A DNA stretch of 64,000 nucleotides from Pararge aegeria (lineage: Eukaryota > Arthropoda > Insecta > Lepidoptera > Nymphalidae). The stretch spans positions 7,306,501-7,370,500 of the forward strand of contig NC_053195.1 of the NCBI RefSeq assembly GCF_905163445.1, read 5' to 3'. Shown here piece by piece: positions 55,331 to 64,000 of the stretch. The position numbers and the translations under genes were made by a program. A model generated the notes under the pieces. That model had not been told where the DNA came from, did no database searches, and saw only the letters and a list, made by a program, of their open reading frames with translations. The number at the start of each line of letters is the position of its first letter. Position 1 is the first letter of the stretch.

Positions 55331-56462
55331 TTCCCCGTCGGAGATCTCAGCTATCAGATCACACGCTCACCATTACGCCTGGGAGGACTCCAAAATGAGA
55401 CAATTCCGAGGAAATGGTCCAGTGCTGTAACTCTATCCTGAAGTCACGTTCGGCGGTAATGACAAATTCGCGACCATTGTTATTGTTGACTGATGATTTT
55501 TTTTACCTTCAAGGTTTTCATTTTAAGTAACAATGAGAACGTGTCAATAGCACATTTTGTCGGTATTAATTACGAAAAAAACACTCCAGACCGCGTCATT
55601 AAGTTTTTTTTTTCTTTAATTATAATGTAGCGCTTGATTGAGAGGTAGCTGGTGGGTAAGTGACGTTGTTGCTAAGATATTTTTTTTTTTATTTAAATTT
55701 TCACTCGACCTTGAATTTAATCGCGTCTGGTGTAATTGGGTGAATCGGCTTCTACACGGCATAACACCACTTTCGTCAAGAAAAATCAGAAGAAAAGTAT
55801 AGTTTTTTTTTTTATATAATTGTATAATATATCTTGATAGTAATTGAAAAAATCATCACTTAGAAACACAGCAGCTTCGCAGGGCATGCAAGGAATACGA
55901 TCTGCATGTGTCCATCTAACTGAGCATATTGTACCTACTGTAATAGTTTAACCGGTACGGCAGTTATTAAACTTGTAGCTTTGATGGCTCGTATATATGG
56001 TTGTAGCGTTGGTGTAGAGTCTACTAAGGATCAGCTCCCTTTTCAGTTTTTGTTCTGTACGGTTACCAACGGGTCATCTCCATACTTAAAGCATAATTGT
56101 CTCAGCGCAAGTTGCATGATCATCTTTCATAAACAATAATCAATAAAGTTTTTTCATCATTTTTCAGGCTATTAATATGATTTGTAGCTTAGATTCATCA
56201 TATCATATAGCTCAAATACAAGTTGGCGGTTGCATAGTCATCTCAAATTTGGTATGCAGATACATATTGCCAATTGCCACATGTATTTGCAGATCCACCA
56301 AAACCAAATGCAAACCAAATTCAAAACTGACCTTTGTTGGGAAGCGAATCCAAAACATCCCAATAAGGCCAAAGGCAAAACTGCTAAAGCAGTAAAAAAT
56401 AACTGACAGAGGCCGAGTGTTTTAGCCGCTTAGTTAATTTACAATTATTAGTTTTCCATTTC
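55331..56462. other. Unassigned stretch
   Basis: A SINE-B-like scrap ('gtagcgcttgattgagaggt') lies near 55627. Two frames around 56177-56402 have basic C-termini but no recognised domain. Confidence 0.3.
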
Positions 56463-56990
56463 AGGTCAGAAGTGAAATCTATGTTCTTATATCACGCGGT
56501 CGCCCTCGAAGCAACGGATGCGTGTAATTGCGACAAAGGCATAGTAATTAAACGTTTACTTGACGCAACGGTTATTAGCTTAGAGGCGTGCTCTGTGTTA
56601 CGGAAGAATCCTGCAGTCGGACAATGCAGTTTATTACGTAGCTTAGGTCAGGTTTACACAGTGTATTTATCCGCGCGTCCTATAAGCGTCCACTTGGAAC
56701 AAGTGTAAACGCACATAGGCAAACATAACTGAACTATAGAGAGAGGCTCATAAAGGATGTTTTTTGTAATTCTGAGTGTAAAAGAATTTGGCGTTATTTC
56801 AATCAACCGGTCGTCCTCGGAGCTACGGATTAGAGACGCTAAGGTTAAATTTCAGTCATAAGTTAAATCTGTGGTCTTAAAACACGCGGTCGCCCTCGGA
56901 GCAACGGATGCGTGTAATTGCGACACAGACATAGTAATTAAACGTTTACTTGACGCAACGGTTATTAGCTTAGAGACGTGCCTTGTTTTA
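56463..56990 (+). repeat. Direct repeat of about 130 bp, offset 390 bp
   Basis: 56463-56600 and 56849-56990 share 'acgcggtcgccctcg.agca', 'acggatgcgtgtaattgcga', 'atagtaattaaacgtttact', 'tgacgcaacggttattagct'. Over the core (56494-56590 against 56884-56980) I count four differences in 97 bp. A third partial copy of the 'ggtcgtcctcggagctacgg' word is at about 56807. Both copies are open in one frame, but all four changes alter the peptide, so protein constraint is not supported. Confidence 0.85.
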
Positions 56991-57000
56991 CAAACGTCTA

Positions 57001-58065
57001 ATCAGAGTCAGTACTTGTCCAGTGCTTTTCTTCTCACATTGACAGTTTGCCAACCAGATATTTTCATACGAAACGCATACAGTTAAAAAGCGAATAACAG
57101 ATTCCGTCACCGTTTGGCAATTGGTAGGAAAGACACTAAAACAAGGTAAAGTAAATTTTACTGGAACGTCAGATTGAAATGGACTGTACACTTGAAATCG
57201 TACGACAACGTGAAACTATGTACACTTAGCTTAATATTTTACAAGACGTAAATTCGTACAAAGCATTTTGATACTCTAACGTAACATCTTCAAAGGGAAT
57301 GTTGTTCACATTAGCGTGCACAGTTTGACAAATAAAACGCCAAGCTTTTCAAAGTTTAAAAGTGTAATAAGACGTTCACTACCAAATTGTGAGAACGAAA
57401 TGTATTCCGAAAAATCCATTGCTTCTTTTTGTAACCTTGTATAATTAATTTATTGTACTTAAAGCGTAATGAATTTGAAGTGTGAATTTGTAACACGTGT
57501 TTAGAGGAATAGGTAGCAGGAATAATATTAATTACAGAGTCACGAAGTTTTATTAGTGGGCTCATTAAGTGAATAAAGCCTGTGTAAACAATAGTGATGG
57601 TGGAATCACGCGACGCTGACTCGCATCGGAGCGTGTTCTCAACTTTTGTTTGTAAGGAACGGATAGTGAAACGTTGTAAAACGTGCAATTAATCGCAATT
57701 TCAACGTAGCATTCATGTGTTTATGTAATGACAGGTTGAAATGAACGGTTATCATTTAATATACTGCTATCATCTCCGTCATTATTATCAACCTACTACC
57801 GACTCCACTACAGTGTACAAGTCCTCTTGGGTAGCATATACCTAATAGTATCTCATTCGGAATAGTAGTATTGATCTCTCTGCCGCAGAGGTCATTGTGA
57901 GGCCTGTAAGGTTTTTTAAGTGGCAGTTCATGGATTCGATACGAGCACCTGAAAACTTCCGAATTTTATGCTGACCTGATCATGTGGAACCCAGTTGGTC
58001 AGAACCATCAATCGATCGATAGATCTCGAACCTAGGCAGTATATAGCAACACCGATATTGAAGAA
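57001..58065. other. Unassigned stretch
   Basis: The minus frame of 110 codons at 57356-57688 shows no domain. A possible SINE-A scrap lies near 57786-57835 (minus). Confidence 0.3.
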
Positions 58066-58200
58066 GCAATCGTTACTTTGCGGAATTCCATGATATATTA
58101 TGTAAATATTTATTAGCCAATGTTTTGTCAACAACAACAAATATACATCGTAAAATCAACATTTCCTGAGGATGTTTCGGTGTCGTTGCAGTATAAAGAT
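58066..58200 (-). mobile_element. Family F fragment
   Basis: The tail 'cgttactttgcggaattcca' is followed by 'tgatatattatg', then an arm scrap 'aaaatcaacatttcctgagg'. Internally deleted. Confidence 0.55.
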
Positions 58201-58374
58201 TGCAGGAAAAGTAAGGTTTGGAGGGCAAAAGTAGTCCTGGCTACGAAATATACGGGAGTGAACCGGAATCAAGACGGTCGGTGAAATCCTCCGTTTAGCC
58301 ATGGACCATGAAAAGTTTTAACAACTGACTGCTGACCTTAAGTAAAGGAGAGGCGTTTGAAGCAAAAGAAGATC

Positions 58375-58480
58375 AGGTAGAAGGCTACGACTGGCTAGTT
58401 ACCACCCTACGGGCAAAAACGTGCTGCTAAGCGATTTAGTACCAAGCGATGTCGCATAGAAACCTTTTGGGGTATGGATG
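58375..58480 (+). mobile_element. SINE-B fragment
   Basis: 'gactggctagttaccaccct', 'acgggcaaaaacgtgctgct', 'aagcgatttagtaccaagcg' and 'atgtcgcatagaaacctttt' match SINE-B. Confidence 0.75.
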
Positions 58481-59755
58481 GATATGTAACTGCCATACCT
58501 CTAAAAGGTTATCCCGCTATCATCTTAGACCGGATCATCACTGAGATTCCAAAAGAAAACCCGGCCGTAACGACAAAAGCTGGTACTCGGTTTGTCGCCT
58601 ATAAACAGAGCTGCAAGGTGCCACATTGTGTCCGTCTACTTAGGTCTACGTGTCAAGCTTCATGGGTCTGTAATTACACCAGCGAAACACAGCATTGCAA
58701 TAATCCTGCTTTGCAGCACAAGCAATCAAGCTGGTAGTAGCTACTTCCCCGGATGAGCTGTGTCACAAAAAGCTGTTGTGTGACCTTTGAATGCTGATGC
58801 TGAATGGGTGACCTTTTGGTCAGTAGGTATAGTTTATAACATGGGCATAACACAAACAAGCATGTTACTTCCCCGGGGGAGTTATGTCACATAAAGCTCT
58901 ACTAAACGTTTATAACTTTAATTGATGACCGCAAATATACCAAGATGACGAAGTCTCAGAAATTGAAAATAGTAATAATAAAAAGACAGTCCATTTAATT
59001 AAAACTAAAATTAAAGTTAAGTCTCTATTCAATGTGACTGCGCTTGGAGAGGTCATGAATAAAGAAACTAAAAGGGGACATTTTGATACACTTATTGAAT
59101 GTCCCGTTGCTTTAGCTAAATAAGAGAGCCGAATAAAAGAACTGGTTCTTAGGACAAAGGACCCTCATAATGAGACGGGGGGTATTGTGTGAAGGGCCCT
59201 TAAAATCAAGTCCGATATTGCGTCGCCAATATGTTTTTTTTATAATGGGAGAGTTCGCTAAGGTAAGTTTTTTATGTTGACTAACGTTTATCAACTTTAA
59301 TTTTAAGCATGTGAATTTATCGATATTTCTTACAATTACCTATCGACCTATAGTCCCGACGAGTAAGAACGGTGCGTTGCATTGGAAGTCACGGGCATAT
59401 GGCTGTCACGGACATAAAGCGAGATTCAGGGTACCGTGGCCGCACGAGTACCTGCCAAGTTCTTTAGCACTTTATGTCCAATCCCTACAAAATAACTAAA
59501 TATGGAGGTCAAGGTTATACCACTACTACTTATATTATTGCATCCCTACGCTACTAATGCTATTTATATTATATACATAGACAGGTATATATATTTTTTT
59601 TCTTCTCCAGAAGTTATAGCTTATCATAGTTTATTATTTTCATATTTATTTCATATATTATTTTTATTTGCATATTTTTTGTTTATGTATTCTTATGTAG
59701 TTATTTGAAGGTAGCTACCTACCTAAGTACCTAATTGTTCTCCCTCTTGTCCTAA
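58481..59755. other. Unassigned stretch
   Basis: Short frames (58474-58737, 59311-59499, 59502-59708) show no domain. The word 'acttccccgg.g' followed by 'tgtcacaaaaagct' near 58742 recurs as 'acttccccgggggagttatg', 'tcacataaagct' near 58867, a small local repeat. Confidence 0.35.
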
Positions 59756-59900
59756 TCCTAAGGTTGTCTGGCAGAGATCGCTTCTAGGCAATAAGGCCGC
59801 CTATTTTTATTCTACTCCAGTCAGTCTTTGTTTCTTTATTCGTATTTTCTTTACTGTGTAGTGGTGTACAAAAAAAGAGTTTTAATAAATAAATAAATAA
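59756..59900 (+). mobile_element. LINE-T 3' tail
   Basis: 'taaggttgtctggcagagat', a degraded stem-loop (ATCGCT...GGCAAT), 'aaggccgcct' and an A/T-rich (TAAA)n end match the other LINE-T tails. Confidence 0.7.
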
Positions 59901-61216
59901 TGCAGCGCGTCCATTATCACTTCATATGGATTAGATCCTATTGCTACAAACGTATGAGAAAACAATCGCACTAATTCCCAATATCCCTTGTCGGCAAGAA
60001 CTAGACAGGACTTCCTTATTGCATTAGATCTGGACGGCTCAATCAGATAAGTATCCCGGCCCAATCTCCACTATTTAGCGCGACGCGATGGGCTCAATTA
60101 GGACACGGAGGATATGCGGGCCCCTTGCTAGCGTGATGACGGGACGGTAAAATGTCGCTTTTTTAACACACATTTTTGAGTAACTTAGTTTTGGGAGCCA
60201 TTTTAACGATGAAATACTCGTATCATATACAAACTGTAGCTGTGACTATAACCGCGTTAGTTTCGGCTTTTTCAGCCGTTTGTTTTTGAGATGAAATTGT
60301 AAGTAGTTTCTATATCCGTTTCCAGAAGGATTTAACGAATCCGAGTTAACGAATGCTATTGCTTAATTCCGCGGAAACGTTTACCAGGTTATTAACGAGA
60401 ATATTTCTCTCCTAAATCTATCAACAGGATACAAGCTATTAATATAACATTTTTATGGATCAATACAAATAAAACTTTTTGTTGTAACTACAATAATGCC
60501 ATTAGTATAAGAAATATACGACAATAAAGATTTATAATTTTAAATGACTTGTATAGTAGGTAACATCGCGAACTTACTTTTTATATCTTCATTATCGTTT
60601 CAAATATCGATTACTAGCACGCTTTAGAAAATTGCAACTTCAAACGGGACGTCTGCGGTAGAACGCTTGCTAAAATACTCTTTAATCCAAAAGTTTACTC
60701 TTTGTAGGTACATTTACAAACTGTATGAAGTTTCTACACATATAGCTTGAGATGACTTTTACTTAAGTATCCTTTTATTGATATATATTTATCGTTTTAT
60801 GTTTTTTTTATTGCTTATATATTTTTTTTCTTTAACAACTGTCAACATGCTTGTAACATTTTAGGCCCGCAACGTACTGATTCCCGCTGTTATTAGTGAA
60901 CAAGTGATTTTAACTGCGGCATTAAACAATCGTTAATACTTTACTTGTGATTTATTATTTTAATATTCAATAATGTATCTATTATTTTCATATTTAACCT
61001 AAAATAATTAATTATTGTTTTTGTTAGTAAAATCATGCTGGCCTCAGTCAGTAACGGGATAGTTTATTAGTATTTTCAAAAATATCTTCATATTACTGTC
61101 AAAACAGGTATTATAAGAACGCTAACGTCATTTTCCATCAGCCATTTAATTAGACATAAAGGCCTATCTCTCATTATATTTATATAATAAGAACTTTTGT
61201 GTATTCTTTAAAATAC
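59901..61216. other. Unassigned stretch
   Basis: A GC-richer patch at 60060-60160 and long AT-rich parts. No gene found. Confidence 0.3.
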
Positions 61217-61298
61217 TCATCAGTTATCTTAGTACCAATAACACAAGCTATACGCTTACTTTGGGGCTAGATGGCGGTCGTAGTGTATTTTTTATTAT
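61217..61298 (+). mobile_element. SINE-D 3' fragment
   Basis: 'catcagttatcttagtacca', 'ataacacaagctatacgctt', 'actttggggctagatggcgg' and 'tcgtagtgtattt'. Confidence 0.75.
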
Positions 61299-61583
61299 TA
61301 TCAGTTCTTATTTAAAAATATATGGAACTAACTATTATGGCCTGGTTTTTAATTTATCTAGTTTGACAAAAATACAAATGTACGTAACGTGTCACGAATG
61401 ATTGCATTGTAAGCAAACTTCCACCAAGAGCTCTTGGCAATAAAGTTCAATAGGAATTCCTTACTTATTTACGTTCGCACCTTGCGAAGGTTAGGTTAGG
61501 TTTTTGGTAAACTTTCAGCGGACTTATATTATCTTGAGTGGTACGTTATTTAGTGAACAAAACTTCCATAGTAAATTATATAT

Positions 61584-61779
61584 CATAGCCGTTGCCCGCT
61601 TTCACCATCCGCGGTTATAACGGTTTTTTACAAACCCGTGGGTATCTTTGGTTGTCTTTGGATAAAAAGTAGCCTATGTAACTTTTCAACCTTTGAACTA
61701 ACTGTATTCTAAAAAACAAATTGATTAATCGCCTAGTTAGGGCGTTAAACAAACAAACACACTTTCACATTAGTAAGGA
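61584..61779 (-). mobile_element. Helitron-like element
   Basis: Read on the minus strand it starts TCCTTACTAATGTGAAAG (from 61779) after A and ends near 61584 with a GC-rich subterminal segment ('gcgggcaacgg') and CTAT in place of CTAG. It matches 24208-24404 in its body ('ggataaaaagtagcctatgt'). Confidence 0.58.
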
Positions 61780-61859
61780 TTTGAAAGAAAAACAGATACT
61801 TCGACCAAACACATCTAATACAGCGAGGGTACTATACATTTAATGAATTTCTTAGACAA

Positions 61860-62073
61860 GGTAGATTGGAAGCAGCCAGCTTCGCTCTAATCTCCCGCAA
61901 GATAGAAAAATGATTGTAAATGTTGATGTTGGAAAAGAGCAACTACTGAGTTTCTTGCCGGCTCTTCTCGGTAGAATCTGCTTGGTTGAGTCACTACAAA
62001 CAGACATACTTGACGTTTCAAAAGTGCTTTTAAAGTAGGCCTACTTGAAATAAATGAACTTTGAATTTTGAAG
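61860..62073 (+). mobile_element. CR1-type LINE 3' tail (family 2)
   Basis: 'agagcaactactgagtttct', 'tgccggctcttctcggtaga', 'cttgacgtttcaaaagtgct', 'gtaggcctacttgaaataaa' and a terminal 'tttgaattttga'. It is the plus-strand reference for the copies at 3712 and 35618. Confidence 0.8.
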
Positions 62074-62514
62074 CATTGCTACAAACAACAAATTGTTTCG
62101 CTTGGCGCAAGACCGCGAGAAGTTCAACCTCCAAGCCAACCCAGAAGTTCAACCTCCAGTAGTGGAGAGGCACAAAAGGAGAGGGAGAGAGAACTCTACA
62201 AACATATTTTAATAAAAAGTTCTAAAAGACTTATTAATAAAACCGTAGTAGGTATATCTTATGTGAAAAGATTAAGCTCAGAGTTGGCAATGGTAGCTGA
62301 AATGTTCAATGCGTACAGTATTATAAATTACTTTGGCACGTATCCCACAGATAAGACACGCCTGTGAACTCGCCCGGTATACTTAAAATACAGTGAAGAT
62401 ATACAATTACTCAATAAAAAATGGTTAAAAGTTCTAAATCTAACATCCGTATTTTAGTAAAGGTATCATTTTTGTTACACGTTTATTTTTTATTCCTCCA
62501 CAATTTTGTCCTTG
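62074..62514. other. Unassigned stretch with a 99-codon frame
   Basis: The frame at 62068-62367 begins inside the CR1 tail. It runs through a small direct repeat ('agaagttcaacctcca' at about 62118 and 62144) and has no domain. Confidence 0.3.
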
Positions 62515-62870
62515 GCTGCAGTAGCGGCAGTCTAACCTGTTATATAAAACTCATACCCCTAAAAGTAAATCATAATCGGTTTCTACGCGATATCGTACTG
62601 GAACGCTAAATCGCGTAGCGGCACCTAGGGTGTGTGCCTTGTCGATAGGGTGGTAACTAGCAGGTGCTAAAGCCTCCCACCAAACCAGCCCAGAGAGAAT
62701 TCAGAAAAAAATAATTCCAAAATTGCCCCTACCGGAAATTAAACCCTGGACCTTCGACTCAAAAATTTTATACTAAAAGTTATTCTAAATCTCACCTGAT
62801 GATAAATGATATTGCAATATAAGATGGCAGCAGTTTAACTTGTTAGATCTATGGCTCGACTAAAAAACAA
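62515..62870 (-). mobile_element. SINE-B, two abutting pieces
   Basis: 62515-62770 has 'aatcggtttctacgcgatat', 'cgtactggaacgctaaatcg', 'gatagggtggtaactagcag', 'aagcctcccaccaaaccagc' and 'attaaaccctggacc' (head side). 62780-62870 adds a second 3' piece ('aaatctcacctgatgataaa'). Confidence 0.75.
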
Positions 62871-64000
62871 TTAGATTATTTTTTTAATTTTAGTTGGTTT
62901 ATTTTTTTTTGTAGATTTCCGTACTATTTGATTAATAAATTCTTTCAAGTCATCTTTATCTACGCCTCACCTACTGTAACTTTGCACACATTTCTACAGC
63001 AGGCAGAAAATGCCTCTGGGCATTTTTCGCCATAATTCCTCAAGAAAGTACCAAGTGACGTAAGTAATAAGTCACAGCCCTATTTAAGTTCAACTATTCT
63101 CGTTGACTTCACCTCGCGTAAAAATCAAACTGAGTATAATAGTGTGTCAAAGTAAAAAAGCAACGATAACAAACTATAAAAAACTCGGCGTAAATTAGAA
63201 AATCGGTAACAAAGTGGCACAATCCTCGCGCGCGGTTAACGCAAACCGCGTTATAGGCGGAGAGCTAGTGGGAAGTTTTAGGCGGTACTTGATTAAGTTA
63301 GAAAGTTTTCTAGTCCTCTTCTTACTTAATTATGAGATCTACAGATTGGTCCGTAGAGGATACAGGTCTTATGAATAAAAGATAGTTTTAGCATTAATAA
63401 TAAATATCGATTAAATAGATATGACTACTATACTCTTATTGTAATTTCTAAATATTTTACACAGGTAAATGAGGCGTTAAATGGAAATTAATTATCATAC
63501 TTATTCTATGTTAAATTTTTATATTTTAATTGAAATTTAACAAAATACTTATGTTTAATTTCAATTTAAAGCACATTAACGTGTTAAAATATCTATTCAA
63601 ACCTTTTGTACATTTACTGTTTTGTCAGTCACTCTAAATCGGTGGTTTGATATATATTAACGTACCAATAATGTACCGTGTGTTATACATTTTTACCTAT
63701 TTGTTTGACAACTACGCATACTGTACTGAGCTATCTTAATCTTGATAGGGAAGGTGAATCCCATACGCAAGCGTAGGTACTTCATTTTGGGCTGCATTAT
63801 TACCTACTACGAACACTATCAGGAGTGATTCCAGTCATGTGCTGAGAGAAATAATAGAAAAAAAACTTCCGTTAATAAGACTGTCTTGCAGTTTATGCCC
63901 TTAGTTAGGATGGAGGGGGAATAATACAAACATTCAGCTTTTATCAAGTGCCTCCCAAAATGCTCCAACAGCTCATTGATCAGAAGTACCACGCCCGCGA
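62871..64000. other. Unassigned stretch to the window end
   Basis: No gene recognised. A patch near 63180-63290 ('tcctcgcgcgcggttaacgc') is CG-richer than its surroundings. Confidence 0.3.

Noticed and set aside
56190..56402. Short frame with a basic C-terminus ('PNKAKGKTAKAVKNN') as a host exon
   Set aside because: I could not match it to a family, and the frame shows no start or partner exon. Composition alone is not evidence.
57356..57688. 110-codon minus-strand frame as a gene
   Set aside because: No recognised motif; no evidence beyond being open.
1..64000. Integrated viral genes or bacterial transfers
   Set aside because: No viral or bacterial protein motif was seen. The only coding remnants are non-LTR retrotransposon domains.

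Overview
The window looks like intergenic or intronic DNA from a butterfly or moth. It is AT-rich and shows no convincing host exon and no tRNA or rRNA gene. It is crowded with the repeat families that typify lepidopteran genomes: tRNA-derived SINEs, 3' ends of CR1-, RTE- and other endonuclease/reverse-transcriptase LINEs, non-autonomous Helitrons with TC...CTAG ends, hAT-type MITEs and foldback elements. The lepidopteran assignment rests on these families and is an inference. Repeats are called here by letter: SINE-A (tRNA-like head, GGTTGATG(ATG)n tail), SINE-B, SINE-D (tRNA-like head, Pol III B box), LINE-T (3' tail with a conserved stem-loop) and family F (a hairpin element described below).

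The only substantial protein-coding sequence is one CR1-group LINE on the minus strand at about 36.69-40.07 kb. It carries the tail of ORF1, a complete apurinic-type endonuclease domain, a reverse transcriptase with intact catalytic motifs and a C-terminal domain. One in-frame stop and two single-base frameshifts make it a recently dead copy. Its 5'-truncated relatives lie at 20.1 and 49.8 kb.

Layout: 0-21.6 kb is repeat-dense with many SINE and LINE ends, a candidate solo LTR nested in a SINE (13.9 kb), a SINE split by a LINE (16.1 kb) and a hAT MITE (16.9 kb). From 21.6 to 35 kb repeats are sparse, and 25.8-31.2 kb is almost free of recognisable families; that stretch holds several GC-richer islets that may be conserved non-coding DNA. 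From 35 to 52.6 kb repeats are again dense and deeply nested: the LINE, an RTE tail inside a SINE, family F, a SINE-derived 200-bp tandem array (48.0-48.9 kb), and a Helitron whose empty site can be reconstructed from a paralogue in the same window. From 52.6 to 64 kb the sequence is mostly unassigned AT-rich DNA with scattered SINEs, Helitron ends and a 390-bp-spaced direct repeat.

The most unusual item is family F (35.2, 43.0, 45.0 and 51.2 kb plus fragments). It folds into a hairpin of 100-150 bp arms, has a one-sided tail of about 35 nt, and two copies are flanked by target duplications of different length (9 and 13 bp). That combination suggests a hairpin-forming retroposon rather than a DNA transposon. 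All coordinates of repeats are by-eye estimates unless a target duplication fixes them.
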